From positions 832,082-896,081 of the forward strand of contig NZ_WBJR01000001.1 in NCBI RefSeq assembly GCF_009296185.1: 64,000 bases of DNA. The letters run 5' to 3'. This document shows positions 30,106-38,279 of this stretch, in pieces; the stretch's first letter is position 1, and each line of letters starts with the position of its first letter. Both the position numbers and the translations under genes were made by a program. The stretch is from Hydrogenovibrio sp. JE_KL2 (GTDB taxonomy: Bacteria > Pseudomonadota > Gammaproteobacteria > Thiomicrospirales > Thiomicrospiraceae). The notes under the pieces are model-generated. The model was not told where the DNA came from. It did not search any database and worked only from the letters and a program-made list of their open reading frames with translations.

Positions 30106-31776
30106 ATGGCACAATTTGTCTATACCATGAACCGAGTCGGGAAAGTGGTTCCCCCTTCAAGATACATTCTGAAAGATATTTCCCTTTCGTTTTTCCCTGG
30201 CGCCAAAATCGGTGTTTTAGGTCTTAACGGTGCAGGTAAATCGACCCTTTTGAGAATCATGGCGGGTATCGATACCGATATCGTTGGTGAGGCAAGACCC
30301 CAACCTGGCATAAAAGTGGGCTATTTACCTCAAGAGCCGCAACTTGACCCGACCAAAGATGTTCGCGGCAATGTTGAAGAAGCCGTCAAGGACGTTAAAG
30401 AGGCCTTTGCGCAATTGGATCAAATTTACGCTGCCTACGCTGAACCGGATGCAGACTTCGATGCTTTGGCAAAAAAACAAGCGGAAATCGAAGACTTGAT
30501 TCAAGCAATGGACGGTCACAATCTTGAGCGTCGTCTTGAAATTGCCGCGGACGCTCTACGCCTGCCCCCTTGGGATGCGGATGTTACCAAACTATCCGGT
30601 GGTGAGCGCCGTCGCGTCGCACTATGCAAGTTGTTGCTTGAAAAACCAGACATGCTATTGCTGGACGAACCAACCAACCACTTGGATGCAGAGTCCATCG
30701 CCTGGCTTGAACGCTTTCTACTGGAATTCAGCGGAACAGTGGTTGCCATTACGCATGACCGTTACTTCCTTGACAACGCTGCGGAATGGATTCTAGAACT
30801 TGACCGTGGACAAGGGATTCCTTACCAAGGTAACTACTCTTCTTGGCTGGAACAAAAAGAAAAACGTCTTGAAATTGAAGCCAAGCAAGAAGCGGCTCGC
30901 ATGAAAACCATCCAAAACGAATTGGAATGGGTTCGTTCCAATGCCAAAGGACGTCATGCCAAGTCCAAAGCGCGTCTTGCACGCTTTGACGAATTAAGCA
31001 GCCAAGAATCTCAAAAACGAAATGAAACCAAAGAAATCTTCATCCCGGTTGCAGAACGCTTGGGCGAAAAAGTCATTGAAGTGAAAAACCTGACCAAAGG
31101 GTTTGGTGACAGACTCTTGATTGATGACCTCACCTTCAACCTGCCACAAGGGGGCATTGTCGGAATCATCGGCCCTAACGGTGCCGGTAAATCCACATTA
31201 TTCCGCATGCTAACGAGGCAAGAACAACCGGATTCAGGTGAAATCAACTTCGGTGAAACGGTTCAACTATCTTATGTGGATCAAAGTCGTGATGCACTGG
31301 ATGACAGCAAAACCGTTTATGAGGAAATCTCTCAAGGCGATGAAATTTTTACCGTCGGTAACATTGAAATCAACGCCCGTGCTTATGTTGGACGTTTCAA
31401 CTTTAAAGGAACCGATCAACAAAAACGCATCGGTGAATTGTCGGGTGGTGAGCGTAACCGCGTGCACTTAGCGAAAACCTTAAGAAGTGGTGGTAACCTA
31501 TTACTGCTTGATGAACCAACCAACGACTTAGATGTTGAAACTCTACGAGCACTGGAAGAAGCGCTTCTGGACTTTGCCGGTTGCGCCGTGGTGATTTCGC
31601 ATGACCGTTGGTTCCTAGACCGTATTGCTACCCATATGCTAGCATTTGAAGGCGATTCACACGTAGAATGGTTTGAAGGTAACTTCTCCGACTACGAAGA
31701 AGACTTAAAACGTCGAAAAGGTGCTGATGCGGCTCAACCGCATCGTATAAAATATAAGCCTATTTCGAAAGACTGA
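30106..31776 (+). CDS. ettA: Energy-dependent translational throttle protein EttA (ABC-F)
   Basis: ABC-F ATPase that binds the ribosomal E site and gates the first elongation steps according to ADP/ATP level. The 556 residues hold two ABC cassettes: Walker A GLNGAGKST and signature LSGGERRRVALCKLL in the first, GPNGAGKST and LSGGERNRVHLAK in the second, with Walker B LLLDEPTNHLD and LLLDEPTNDLD. The charged linker (about 240-305) and the arm region are present. Membrane domains are absent, as expected. A MITE is inserted 14 bp after the stop. Confidence 0.97.
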   Translation: MAQFVYTMNRVGKVVPPSRYILKDISLSFFPGAKIGVLGLNGAGKSTLLRIMAGIDTDIVGEARPQPGIKVGYLPQEPQLDPTKDVRGNVEEAVKDVKEAFAQLDQIYAAYAEPDADFDALAKKQAEIEDLIQAMDGHNLERRLEIAADALRLPPWDADVTKLSGGERRRVALCKLLLEKPDMLLLDEPTNHLDAESIAWLERFLLEFSGTVVAITHDRYFLDNAAEWILELDRGQGIPYQGNYSSWLEQKEKRLEIEAKQEAARMKTIQNELEWVRSNAKGRHAKSKARLARFDELSSQESQKRNETKEIFIPVAERLGEKVIEVKNLTKGFGDRLLIDDLTFNLPQGGIVGIIGPNGAGKSTLFRMLTRQEQPDSGEINFGETVQLSYVDQSRDALDDSKTVYEEISQGDEIFTVGNIEINARAYVGRFNFKGTDQQKRIGELSGGERNRVHLAKTLRSGGNLLLLDEPTNDLDVETLRALEEALLDFAGCAVVISHDRWFLDRIATHMLAFEGDSHVEWFEGNFSDYEEDLKRRKGADAAQPHRIKYKPISKD

Positions 31777-31786
31777 TAACGATAAC

Positions 31787-32057
31787 TTAGGGAACCTTTG
31801 ATTAAATCAAATTGAGATTCTGCGGGACTTAAAGTCAACTTATTCTAGGCATGGCTCGCCGACCTTAGTCACTCTAAGGTCAAGAGCTACAACAACGAAA
31901 AAGTGGACTTTAAGCCGCGCCCGGAGGGGCTTAGCTAAATTTGCCATCTCTACGTTGTGAAGTTTTGCCAGGTCTAGACATGACTGCAACTTCACGCCTT
32001 GACCTGGAAAATTTAGCGTTGCCAGAATCCAATCTGATTTAATCAGAGGTTCCTTAG
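31787..32057. mobile_element. 263-bp MITE with IS5-group-like target duplication
   Basis: The element spans 31791-32053, with flanking TTAG target duplications at 31787-31790 and 32054-32057. Its ends are imperfect inverted repeats of about 32 bp, opening GGAACCTTTGATTAAATCA on the left and GGAACCTCTGATTAAATCA on the right. Internally it holds further inverted repeats, including GACCTTAG/CTAAGGTC and GGACTTAAAGTC against GACTTTAAG. No transposase is encoded; an 81-codon open frame across it shows no family features. A 4-bp YTAR-type duplication is typical of the IS5 subgroup, so a full-length IS5-like parent is inferred. Confidence 0.85.
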
Positions 32058-32101
32058 CATTGTGATTTTTACTTTCTGACCTCATTTTTAAGGAAAAAGA
32101 T

Positions 32102-33019
32102 ATGTCTGAACAATTTGATCGAATTCATTCGCACATTGAAGCCATTGCCAATGCTATGCCTGACCCCATTTTTGTCATGGGACAAGACGGCACCTATTTG
32201 GATGTCATCGGTGGAAGCGACAGATCGCTCTATGCAGACGGTCATCCTTTAATCGGCAAAAAATATCATGATGTTCTACCTGAAAAAATGGCTGACCGTT
32301 TTTTAAAGATCGTTAGAAAATCGATTGCCAGCAATACGTTACAAGAAATCGAGTATCAATTGGCAGATGAAGAAGTCAACGGCATCGAATCAGAGCGTGC
32401 CAACGAAGGACAATGGTACGAAGCTCGAGTTTATCCTCTAAACTCCGATGTTTACGATCAACCTGCCGTTATCTGGCTTGCTATCAACATCACCAGTCGC
32501 AAGCATATGGAAGAGCAAATCGAGCATTTGTCTTCCAACGATCCACTAACAGAACTGTACAACCGTGACTACTTCTTAGGAATTGTCGACGAAGAAGTCA
32601 ACAAAGCACGCTTGAACAATCGCCCACTTTCGATGTCGAAAATCAATTTAGACTGCTTCAAACGCATTACCGATGCTTTCGGGCATGAAATGGGGGATAA
32701 AGCGATTTTGATGGCCGCGCACGCCATTAAAAATGTCGTGGGAGACTTAGGGTATATCGGTCGCCTAAGCTGCGATCAGTTTATGTTTGTGCTACCGGAC
32801 GTTAAGTCTGTTGATGCCTTCCGCATTACCAAGCTGGCACAAGAAACGATTTCGGCTCAAAGAATCAAACTGGATGATGGTGAAACCACATGCCTGACCA
32901 GTCATGCGGGTGTCACTGAAATGCGCCTCGAAACAGAAAGCAGTCAAGACCTGTTCAAACGCGTCAACAAGGCCATTAAAGCACTTGAAGGTACACGAGA
33001 AATCACCAAAGTGATGTAA
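32102..33019 (+). CDS. PAS domain protein with degenerate GGDEF domain
   Basis: The 305-residue cytoplasmic protein has a PAS domain (about 8-130, opening ANAMPDPIFVMGQDGTYLDV) and a GGDEF-fold domain (about 140-300, PLTELYNRDYF). The active-site signature is lost: RLSCDQFMFVLPD stands where RIGGDEF is expected, and the first metal aspartate is replaced (KINLDCFK for DIDHFK). It should not make c-di-GMP but might bind GTP or c-di-GMP or act as a PAS-driven adaptor. The MITE ends 45 bp before the ATG and may have altered its promoter. Confidence 0.88.
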   Translation: MSEQFDRIHSHIEAIANAMPDPIFVMGQDGTYLDVIGGSDRSLYADGHPLIGKKYHDVLPEKMADRFLKIVRKSIASNTLQEIEYQLADEEVNGIESERANEGQWYEARVYPLNSDVYDQPAVIWLAINITSRKHMEEQIEHLSSNDPLTELYNRDYFLGIVDEEVNKARLNNRPLSMSKINLDCFKRITDAFGHEMGDKAILMAAHAIKNVVGDLGYIGRLSCDQFMFVLPDVKSVDAFRITKLAQETISAQRIKLDDGETTCLTSHAGVTEMRLETESSQDLFKRVNKAIKALEGTREITKVM

Positions 33020-33044
33020 CCTTCCAGCTTTTCATAAGCACCAA

Positions 33045-33087
33045 CAAAAAAGCCCCGCTCTGTCTACACAAAGCGGGGCTTTTTTGT
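33045..33087. terminator. Bidirectional terminator between the degenerate GGDEF gene and fur
   Basis: AAAAAAGCCCCGCT and AGCGGGGCTTTTTT form a 14-bp stem around a 12-base loop, with A/T runs on both sides, so it can end transcription from both convergent genes. Confidence 0.92.
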
Positions 33088-33110
33088 TGAAACTTAAAAA
33101 CTTGAGTCTA

Positions 33111-33515
33111 TTAGTCTTTTAAAGTTCCATAAATTACCAAAGAGTGGCTAGCCAATTCATAACCTTTTTCTTTCGCAATTTCTTGAATACGCTCTTCAAT
33201 AACTGGGTCAACAAACTCTTTAACTCTGCCGCTTTTGATACATACCAAGTGGTCATGGTTATCGCCAGTGTCCAATTCAAATACTGAAATATTATTCTCA
33301 AAGTTCAAACGTCGAACAATGCCAGCTTGCTCAAATTGCGTCAACACACGGTAAACCGTTGCCAAACCAACTTCTTCGCCCTGCTCAATCAATATTTTGT
33401 ACACGTCTTCTGCAGTTAAGTGGTGTTCTTCACTTTGCGTCTCTAAAATTTCTAGTACCTTCAAGCGAGGAAGCGTTACTTTTAACCCAACTTTTTTTAA
33501 CTCTGCACTACTCAT
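33111..33515 (-). CDS. fur: Ferric uptake regulator Fur
   Basis: Iron-dependent repressor of 134 residues, with a winged-helix N-terminal half (LPRLKVLEILE, EVGLATVYRVLTQFEQAGIV) and a dimer/metal half (HHLTAEDVY, GDNHDHLVC, ASHSLVIYG). The usual CxxC structural zinc pair is reduced to CIKSG, a loss also known in pseudomonad Fur. It is divergent from bamE, the common pairing. I saw no clear Fur box in the 81-bp shared gap. Confidence 0.94.
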   Translation of the reverse strand: MSSAELKKVGLKVTLPRLKVLEILETQSEEHHLTAEDVYKILIEQGEEVGLATVYRVLTQFEQAGIVRRLNFENNISVFELDTGDNHDHLVCIKSGRVKEFVDPVIEERIQEIAKEKGYELASHSLVIYGTLKD

Positions 33516-33596
33516 AAGACGAATCTACCCTAATCATATTTAATTCACTTATTAAAGCGGTATAATAAACCAAATTTACTTCTAAGATAACCAAAG

Positions 33597-33971
33597 ATGC
33601 GAACCATTTGCAAAAAAAGCCCTTTTAAATCCCTACTGCGCTCATTAGTGCTAGCCTCTGTGATGACAACCCTATTAAGCGGGTGCTCATTTTTCAAGCC
33701 CTATAAAGCCGCAATTACCCAAGGCACAATCATCAACCAAGAAGCCGTCAGTTTACTGCAACCTGGCTTAACGATGGGACAAGTCCAGCAATTACTTGGA
33801 CCACCACTTGGGCAAGATCCTTATAATCCAAGGCATTGGGAATATGTTTTTTATACCACCGACAAATCATTCCATCCTGATGCGATAAGACACCTCATCG
33901 TCAATTTCGACCACGATGCCTATTTAGAAAATTGGAAAATCGTCAAAAAATCTAAAAAAGATCAAGGTTAA
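33597..33971 (+). CDS. bamE: Outer membrane protein assembly factor BamE
   Basis: Small lipoprotein of the BAM complex that inserts beta-barrels in the outer membrane. The 124 residues have a signal peptide ending TTLLSGC (lipidated Cys about 30) and the SmpA/OmlA domain with QEAVSLLQPGLTMGQVQQLLG and PRHWEYVFY. The C-terminus is lysine-rich. A TATAAT box at 33561-33566 lies 30 bp upstream of the ATG. Confidence 0.95.
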   Translation: MRTICKKSPFKSLLRSLVLASVMTTLLSGCSFFKPYKAAITQGTIINQEAVSLLQPGLTMGQVQQLLGPPLGQDPYNPRHWEYVFYTTDKSFHPDAIRHLIVNFDHDAYLENWKIVKKSKKDQG

Positions 33972-33987
33972 TTTTCAAACCTTTTCT

Positions 33988-34278
33988 TCAAGAGCGAGTC
34001 TTTGACTCGCTTCTTTCCTCTTGCACTTTCTGCCTACGTCTATCTCTAGGATCGGCTTTGAGCGGACGGTAAACCTCAATTCGGTCACCATCTTTCAGCA
34101 CTGTATCCAACGTCACCAACTGTGCAAAAATCCCAACCTTATCAAAAGATAAATCTGGAACTTCTTTCAATAACTTAGATTGCTTTAACGCTTGCTCAAC
34201 CGTAGTGCCCTCTTCAACCTCTTGCTCAAAAAGGTACTGTTTATCCGGCAATGCGTAAGCGACTTCAATTTTCATCAT
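33988..34278 (-). CDS. rnfH: RnfH family protein (RatB)
   Basis: The 96-residue ubiquitin-like small protein opens with KIEVAYALPDKQYLFEQEV and contains GDRIEVYRPLKADPRDRRR, the family signature. Its biochemical role is not settled; it is named from the rnf region and from the ratAB pair. It lies 36 bp downstream of ratA on the same strand, the conserved arrangement next to smpB. The tail is highly charged. Confidence 0.93.
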   Translation of the reverse strand: MMKIEVAYALPDKQYLFEQEVEEGTTVEQALKQSKLLKEVPDLSFDKVGIFAQLVTLDTVLKDGDRIEVYRPLKADPRDRRRQKVQEERSESKTRS

Positions 34279-34314
34279 TTTAATCCGTAACTCTGTTGTT
34301 AGCCGTAAACCTGC

Positions 34315-34743
34315 TTAGCACGCTTGCTTAGCACGCTCGCAAAACGATTGCACCATGGTTGAAGCAATTTGCTCAAAGACCGCTCCAAGCGCAGCCTTAA
34401 GCAAAGGATGGCTTACTTCAAATACCAATTCAAAAGAAATCTTACAGGCTCGCTCATCCAAAACCTTGAACTCCCATTTTCCGGTTAAGTGGCTGAATGG
34501 ACCTTCGACAAGCTGCATCTTGATAAACTCACCGGGAGCCAGCTCATTTCTGGTAACGAAAGTTTGTTTTAGACCGGCCTTGGCGATGGTCACGCTGGCA
34601 AGCATGGAAGTTTCAGTAGACTCCAAGACCTCCGCCCCACCACACCAAGGAAGAAACTCTGGATAGGAAGCAACGTCATTGACGATATTGTAGACCTCTA
34701 AAGCGGCATACGGCAGTAATGCCGATCGAGTAATTTTTTTCAT
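34315..34743 (-). CDS. ratA: RatA family protein (START/COQ10-like)
   Basis: The 142-residue protein has the polyketide-cyclase/START-like fold: opening [20 protein letters not shown], then [25 protein letters not shown] and a C-terminal helix. The family includes E. coli RatA, reported to inhibit 70S assembly, and Coq10-type quinone-binding proteins, so either role is possible. It is divergent from smpB with only 35 bp between the start codons. Confidence 0.92.
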   Translation of the reverse strand: MKKITRSALLPYAALEVYNIVNDVASYPEFLPWCGGAEVLESTETSMLASVTIAKAGLKQTFVTRNELAPGEFIKMQLVEGPFSHLTGKWEFKVLDERACKISFELVFEVSHPLLKAALGAVFEQIASTMVQSFCERAKQAC

Positions 34744-34763
34744 TTTTGAAGAACGAGATTCGC

Positions 34764-34769
34764 TATAAT
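34764..34769 (+). promoter_or_regulatory. Probable -10 box of smpB
   Basis: A perfect TATAAT ends 9 bases before the smpB ATG. A start site 6-8 bases after it would place the mRNA 5' end within a few bases of the start codon. No strong -35 hexamer is seen at 16-18 bp. Confidence 0.55.
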
Positions 34770-34778
34770 TCGCAGATT

Positions 34779-35255
34779 ATGGCAAAAAAGCAGAAGCAAA
34801 ACAATTCCAACTCCATCACCGTCAACAAAAAGGCGCGTTTTGAGTACTTTATTGAAGAAGAGTATGAAGCCGGTTTGGCACTGGAAGGTTGGGAAGTCAA
34901 AAGTTTGAGACAAGGTAAAGTCCAAATTAACGAAAGCTATATTCTACTAAAGAATAACGAGGCTTGGTTGTTTGGTGCATTAATTACACCACTTATCACC
35001 GCTTCTACTCACAACACCGCAGATCCACTTCGCTTGCGAAAGCTGTTAATGCACCGCAGAGAGTTAGACCGATTGATGGGACTTATCGACCAAAAAGGTT
35101 ACACGCTCATTCCTCTAAACCTACATTGGTCCAAAGGGAAAATAAAAATTTCTATCGGACTGGCAAAAGGTAAGAAGCTTCACGACAAGCGTGCCACGGA
35201 AAAAGAACGCGACTGGAATAGAGAAAAACAACGCCTCTTGAAAGTTAGCATTTAA
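34779..35255 (+). CDS. smpB: SsrA-binding protein SmpB
   Basis: Partner of tmRNA in ribosome rescue. I start it at the ATG at 34779 (158 residues, opening [19 protein letters not shown]), as the family does; an upstream in-frame TTG at 34746 would add 11 non-conserved residues. Motifs: [21 protein letters not shown], the lysine-rich [20 protein letters not shown] and a basic C-terminal tail that enters the decoding centre. No Shine-Dalgarno precedes the ATG, and a -10 box lies just upstream, so the mRNA may be leaderless. It is followed directly by ssrA. Confidence 0.96.
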   Translation: MAKKQKQNNSNSITVNKKARFEYFIEEEYEAGLALEGWEVKSLRQGKVQINESYILLKNNEAWLFGALITPLITASTHNTADPLRLRKLLMHRRELDRLMGLIDQKGYTLIPLNLHWSKGKIKISIGLAKGKKLHDKRATEKERDWNREKQRLLKVSI

Positions 35256-35315
35256 TCCCTATATATTCTTCTGAAAGAAACTTAAACTCAAAAGCACTTA
35301 CATCTACAGCCTAAG

Positions 35316-35324
35316 TGCTATAAT
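35316..35324 (+). promoter_or_regulatory. Extended -10 promoter of ssrA
   Basis: TGCTATAAT is a perfect extended -10 element, with a weak TTACAT at 35298-35303 as a possible -35. A start near 35331 would give a precursor with an 80-nt 5' leader that contains the dispersed repeat at 35365-35383. Confidence 0.55.
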
Positions 35325-35364
35325 AACGACAAATTTTAAACGCTTCTGTTTGGTTCGGTTAACA

Positions 35365-35383
35365 CCCCAACCTGGCAGATTTT
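35365..35383 (+). repeat. Dispersed repeat copy upstream of ssrA
   Basis: CCCCAACCTGGCAGATTTT is an exact match to the 19-nt consensus. It lies between the ssrA promoter candidate and the mature tmRNA 5' end. Confidence 0.85.
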
Positions 35384-35410
35384 CACGGCGATTTAAGTGA
35401 TACCGAATTC

Positions 35411-35766
35411 GGGGATGCACTGGTTTCGACGGGGAGTACGAAGTTTAAAATGCATGCCGTGCCTGAATGATGCACGTTAATCTTAGTTCAATTTGTTATA
35501 GTTGCAAACGACGATAACTACGCTCTAGCGGCTTAATCCCGCTAGTGCAGCCTAGGCCAGTTGTTCGTGGCCCCTAGTGCTGTATCGACTTACACGGAAC
35601 CGCTGTTGATATGTGTTTGGATATTAACAGTTAAACTTTACAAACTCGCTTGACGTGATCCCTGCTGGTCGGGCAGCGTTCAGGTTAAATTAGTAGACCA
35701 AATAAGCATGTAGAGTTTTAGATGGAGGCTTTACGGACGGCGGTTCGACTCCGCCCATCTCCACCA
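35411..35766 (+). ncRNA. ssrA: Transfer-messenger RNA (tmRNA)
   Basis: One-piece tmRNA of 356 nt for trans-translation. The 5' end GGGGAUG pairs with the 3' CAUCUCC, followed by A and an encoded CCA. The tRNA-like 3' part contains GGTTCGACTCC. The tag frame runs from 35504 to the TAA at 35534-35536 and encodes ANDDNYALAA. It is preceded by smpB, and a terminator follows at 35801-35820. Confidence 0.96.
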
Positions 35767-35800
35767 ATCAACAAACTGGGTAACCAGTATTTAATTTAGA

Positions 35801-35825
35801 AAGCCCTTTACTGGGCTTTTTCTTT
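35801..35825 (+). terminator. Terminator of ssrA
   Basis: AAGCCC pairs with GGGCTT around a 6-base loop, followed by TTTCTTTTT, 35 bp after the tmRNA 3' end. Confidence 0.82.
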
Positions 35826-35943
35826 TTACACGCCATTGGCCCTTTCATGGTGAAGCCGTAACCTATTAAATACTCACAAGCTGAGTTAATATAATAAACA
35901 AAGCTCCGGCCATTTACATATCACCAAATAAAAGGATGCTATA

Positions 35944-36732
35944 GTGGCAACCAAGTTTAGCATTGAAGAAATCAAGTCCGGCTGCAAAAGCTGTGAATCT
36001 CAACTCAATTTTGACTTTACTTTTGCTTACCAACCTATTGTAGACATACAGAATAAAACGATTTTTGGTTATGAAGCTTTAGTAAGAGATCCTGTCACGA
36101 GAACTGCAAAAACAGTCTTGGATAAGGTTAACGACCATAATCGTTATGCCTTTGACCAAGCATGCCGAAAAAAAGCCATCGGGATCGCAAGACAACTAAA
36201 CCTTAATAAGATATTAAGCATTAACTTTTTACCGAACGCCGTCTACGAGCCTGAACACTGTATCAAAAGCACTCTAAGAGCTGCAAAGGCGGCAAACTTT
36301 CCAATCAATCAAATCATGTTTGAAATCACTGAATCCGAAGAAATATATGACAAATCGCACCTAAAAAAAATATTTCAATACTACGAATCACAAGGCTTCA
36401 TCACTGCGCTTGATGATTTTGGTGCCGGTTTTGCCGGATTGAACATGCTCTCTGCCTTTATCCCTAAAGTTCTAAAAATAGATATGGAACTGGTCTCTAA
36501 CATTGATCAAAACGAAACTAAAAAAATCATCGTGACATCTTTGATAGATATGTGCCAAAAGCTAGGAATAACAGTGCTGGCAGAAGGCATTGAAAGAAAA
36601 GAAGAAGCTGTTTTTTTTGTAAAAAATGGCGTTTATCTACTTCAGGGCTACTTTTTCGCAAAGCCAGAAGTAGAGTGTCTGCCAGAAGTAGAGTTATCCA
36701 TAATTGACTCTTTATACGAATCGTCTAAATAA
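35944..36732 (+). CDS. EAL-domain c-di-GMP phosphodiesterase
   Basis: The 262-residue cytoplasmic single-domain protein starts at GTG with an AAAGGA site before it. All key EAL residues are present: YEALVRDP, INFLPNAV, MFEITESE, LDDFGAGFAG, VLKIDMELV, VLAEGIE and LQGYFFAKP, so it should cleave c-di-GMP. The N-terminus has CKSCESQ, a possible redox or metal-sensitive pair. There is no sensor domain. A TATAAT at 35890-35895 is the likely -10 box. It stands alone between ssrA and the ethanolamine genes. Confidence 0.93.
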   Translation: MATKFSIEEIKSGCKSCESQLNFDFTFAYQPIVDIQNKTIFGYEALVRDPVTRTAKTVLDKVNDHNRYAFDQACRKKAIGIARQLNLNKILSINFLPNAVYEPEHCIKSTLRAAKAANFPINQIMFEITESEEIYDKSHLKKIFQYYESQGFITALDDFGAGFAGLNMLSAFIPKVLKIDMELVSNIDQNETKKIIVTSLIDMCQKLGITVLAEGIERKEEAVFFVKNGVYLLQGYFFAKPEVECLPEVELSIIDSLYESSK

Positions 36733-36761
36733 TCTCAAACTGCTGCTAACAAAACAAAAAA

Positions 36762-36813
36762 GGCCTTATAAAAGGCCAATACTAGTAGTAAAAAGCCCTG
36801 CCGAAACAGGGCT
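36762..36813 (-). terminator. Tandem terminators of the ethanolamine operon
   Basis: Two hairpins in a row serve the minus strand: AGCCCTG/CAGGGCT (36794-36813), followed on that strand by TTTTTACT, and GGCCTT/AAGGCC (36762-36777), followed by TTTTTTGTTTT. They lie after the permease stop and also separate it from the convergent EAL gene. Confidence 0.82.
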
Positions 36814-36837
36814 AGGTATGAAATTTAAGAATAGAAG

Positions 36838-38259
36838 TTAAGCAACCTCTGCATATTCTCCCAACTCATCCTGAGCTTTAGAAAGCATATCGAACTCTTC
36901 TTCGGCAGATTTCGCTACCAAGTGATTTTTGCTATAGGCAAAGTAGTAAATTGCGCCTAGAACGAACAACAACATGGTGTAGTTGAACGCACGTGGATCA
37001 AATGCATAGACTCCTGTCAAAGCTACCAAAGACAGCACTAGCGCAATACCAGAAGTAAATACACCACCTGGCGTTTTATAGGGTCTCTCCAAATCAGGTT
37101 GTTTGATGCGAAGCATGATATGACTCAATGCCATCAATGCATACGAGACTGTTGCTCCAACAACCGCCATTGCCAACATCAAATCCCCTTCTCCACTTAA
37201 TGAGGCGATAAAGCCAAGTACACCAGGAACAATCAATGCTCTTGATGGAATTTTACGATCGTTGGTGATAGACAGTGATTTCGGTAAATAACCTGCACGA
37301 GACAATGCAAATACCAAACGGCTATAACCGTAAATAATTGAGAAGAAAGATGCGATCAACCCGACCAGAGCCAACACATTTACCATGGTTGCCAAGCTTG
37401 CATTACCATGTGCATTCAACGCATCAACTAAAGGCACACCACTTTCACTAATCATTTTTGCACCGGAAGCACCCGCCAACAAAAAGACAACCAAAACAGC
37501 GGTAACCAACAAGAACAACATCGCCGCGATAATGCCTTTTGGCACATCTTTTTCAGGTTCTTTTGCTTCTTCTGCTGCTAGAGGCACCCCTTCAATGGCT
37601 AGGAACAGCCACATTGCAAAAGGCAAAGCAGCCCAGATACCGTACCATCCCATCGGCATAAAGCTGTTGGCACCCAAAGCACCTTCCTTGACAGGAATGT
37701 CAAACAGGTTGTTAACGTCAAAGCCACTGATTAAAGCAACACCCGTCGCAATGATAGCTAAAGCCGCAAGCGCACTAATGACCATCATGATTTTTAAGGC
37801 TTCGCCAACCCCCATCAAATGGATACCAACAAACACCAGATAGAAGAGTGCATAGACCCAAATGCCATCAAAGCCTATAAGTGCTTGAACCGCTGAGCCT
37901 ATGAATATGACGATTGCCGCGGGGGCTAATGCATACTCAATGAGCACCGCAAGCCCTGTGAGATAACCACCGGTTGTCCCCATCGCCTGACGCGCAAAGC
38001 TATACCCACCACCAGCAGTTGGGATTGCCGCAGACATTTCCGCCAAAGACAGTACCAACGTGAAATACATGATTGCCATCAATACCGCAGCGATTGCAAA
38101 ACCACCCCATCCAGCTTGTGCCAGCCCGAAGTTCCAACCGGCGAAATCACCGGAAATAACATAGGAAACCCCCAAACCAGCTAACAAAAACCAGCCTGCT
38201 GTTCCTCTTTTTAACTGTCTCTTAGCGAGATAGTCCTGATCAGTTTGAGACGCACTCAT
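36838..38259 (-). CDS. eat: Ethanolamine permease (APC superfamily)
   Basis: The 473-residue inner-membrane transporter has about twelve helices. Typical APC features are GTAGWFLLAGLGVSYVISGD at the start of helix 1, SAAIPTAGGGYSFARQAMG and the LAAEEAKEPEKDVPKGI loop. The N-terminal region and the downstream position after eutBC support ethanolamine as substrate, as in proteobacterial permeases of this type. It starts 20 bp after the eutC stop, and is the last gene of the operon. Confidence 0.9.
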   Translation of the reverse strand: MSASQTDQDYLAKRQLKRGTAGWFLLAGLGVSYVISGDFAGWNFGLAQAGWGGFAIAAVLMAIMYFTLVLSLAEMSAAIPTAGGGYSFARQAMGTTGGYLTGLAVLIEYALAPAAIVIFIGSAVQALIGFDGIWVYALFYLVFVGIHLMGVGEALKIMMVISALAALAIIATGVALISGFDVNNLFDIPVKEGALGANSFMPMGWYGIWAALPFAMWLFLAIEGVPLAAEEAKEPEKDVPKGIIAAMLFLLVTAVLVVFLLAGASGAKMISESGVPLVDALNAHGNASLATMVNVLALVGLIASFFSIIYGYSRLVFALSRAGYLPKSLSITNDRKIPSRALIVPGVLGFIASLSGEGDLMLAMAVVGATVSYALMALSHIMLRIKQPDLERPYKTPGGVFTSGIALVLSLVALTGVYAFDPRAFNYTMLLFVLGAIYYFAYSKNHLVAKSAEEEFDMLSKAQDELGEYAEVA

Positions 38260-38279
38260 AACTTTCCTCCAAATGAACG

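Noticed and set aside
30300..30315. Sequence CCCCAACCTGGCATAAAA in ettA resembling the dispersed repeat
   Set aside because: Only the first 13 bases match, and the codons (RPQPGIK) are the conserved EttA sequence, so the likeness is explained by the protein.
31840..32085. 81-codon open frame across the MITE
   Set aside because: It spans both the element and flanking DNA, has no ribosome site or family features, and is best seen as chance.
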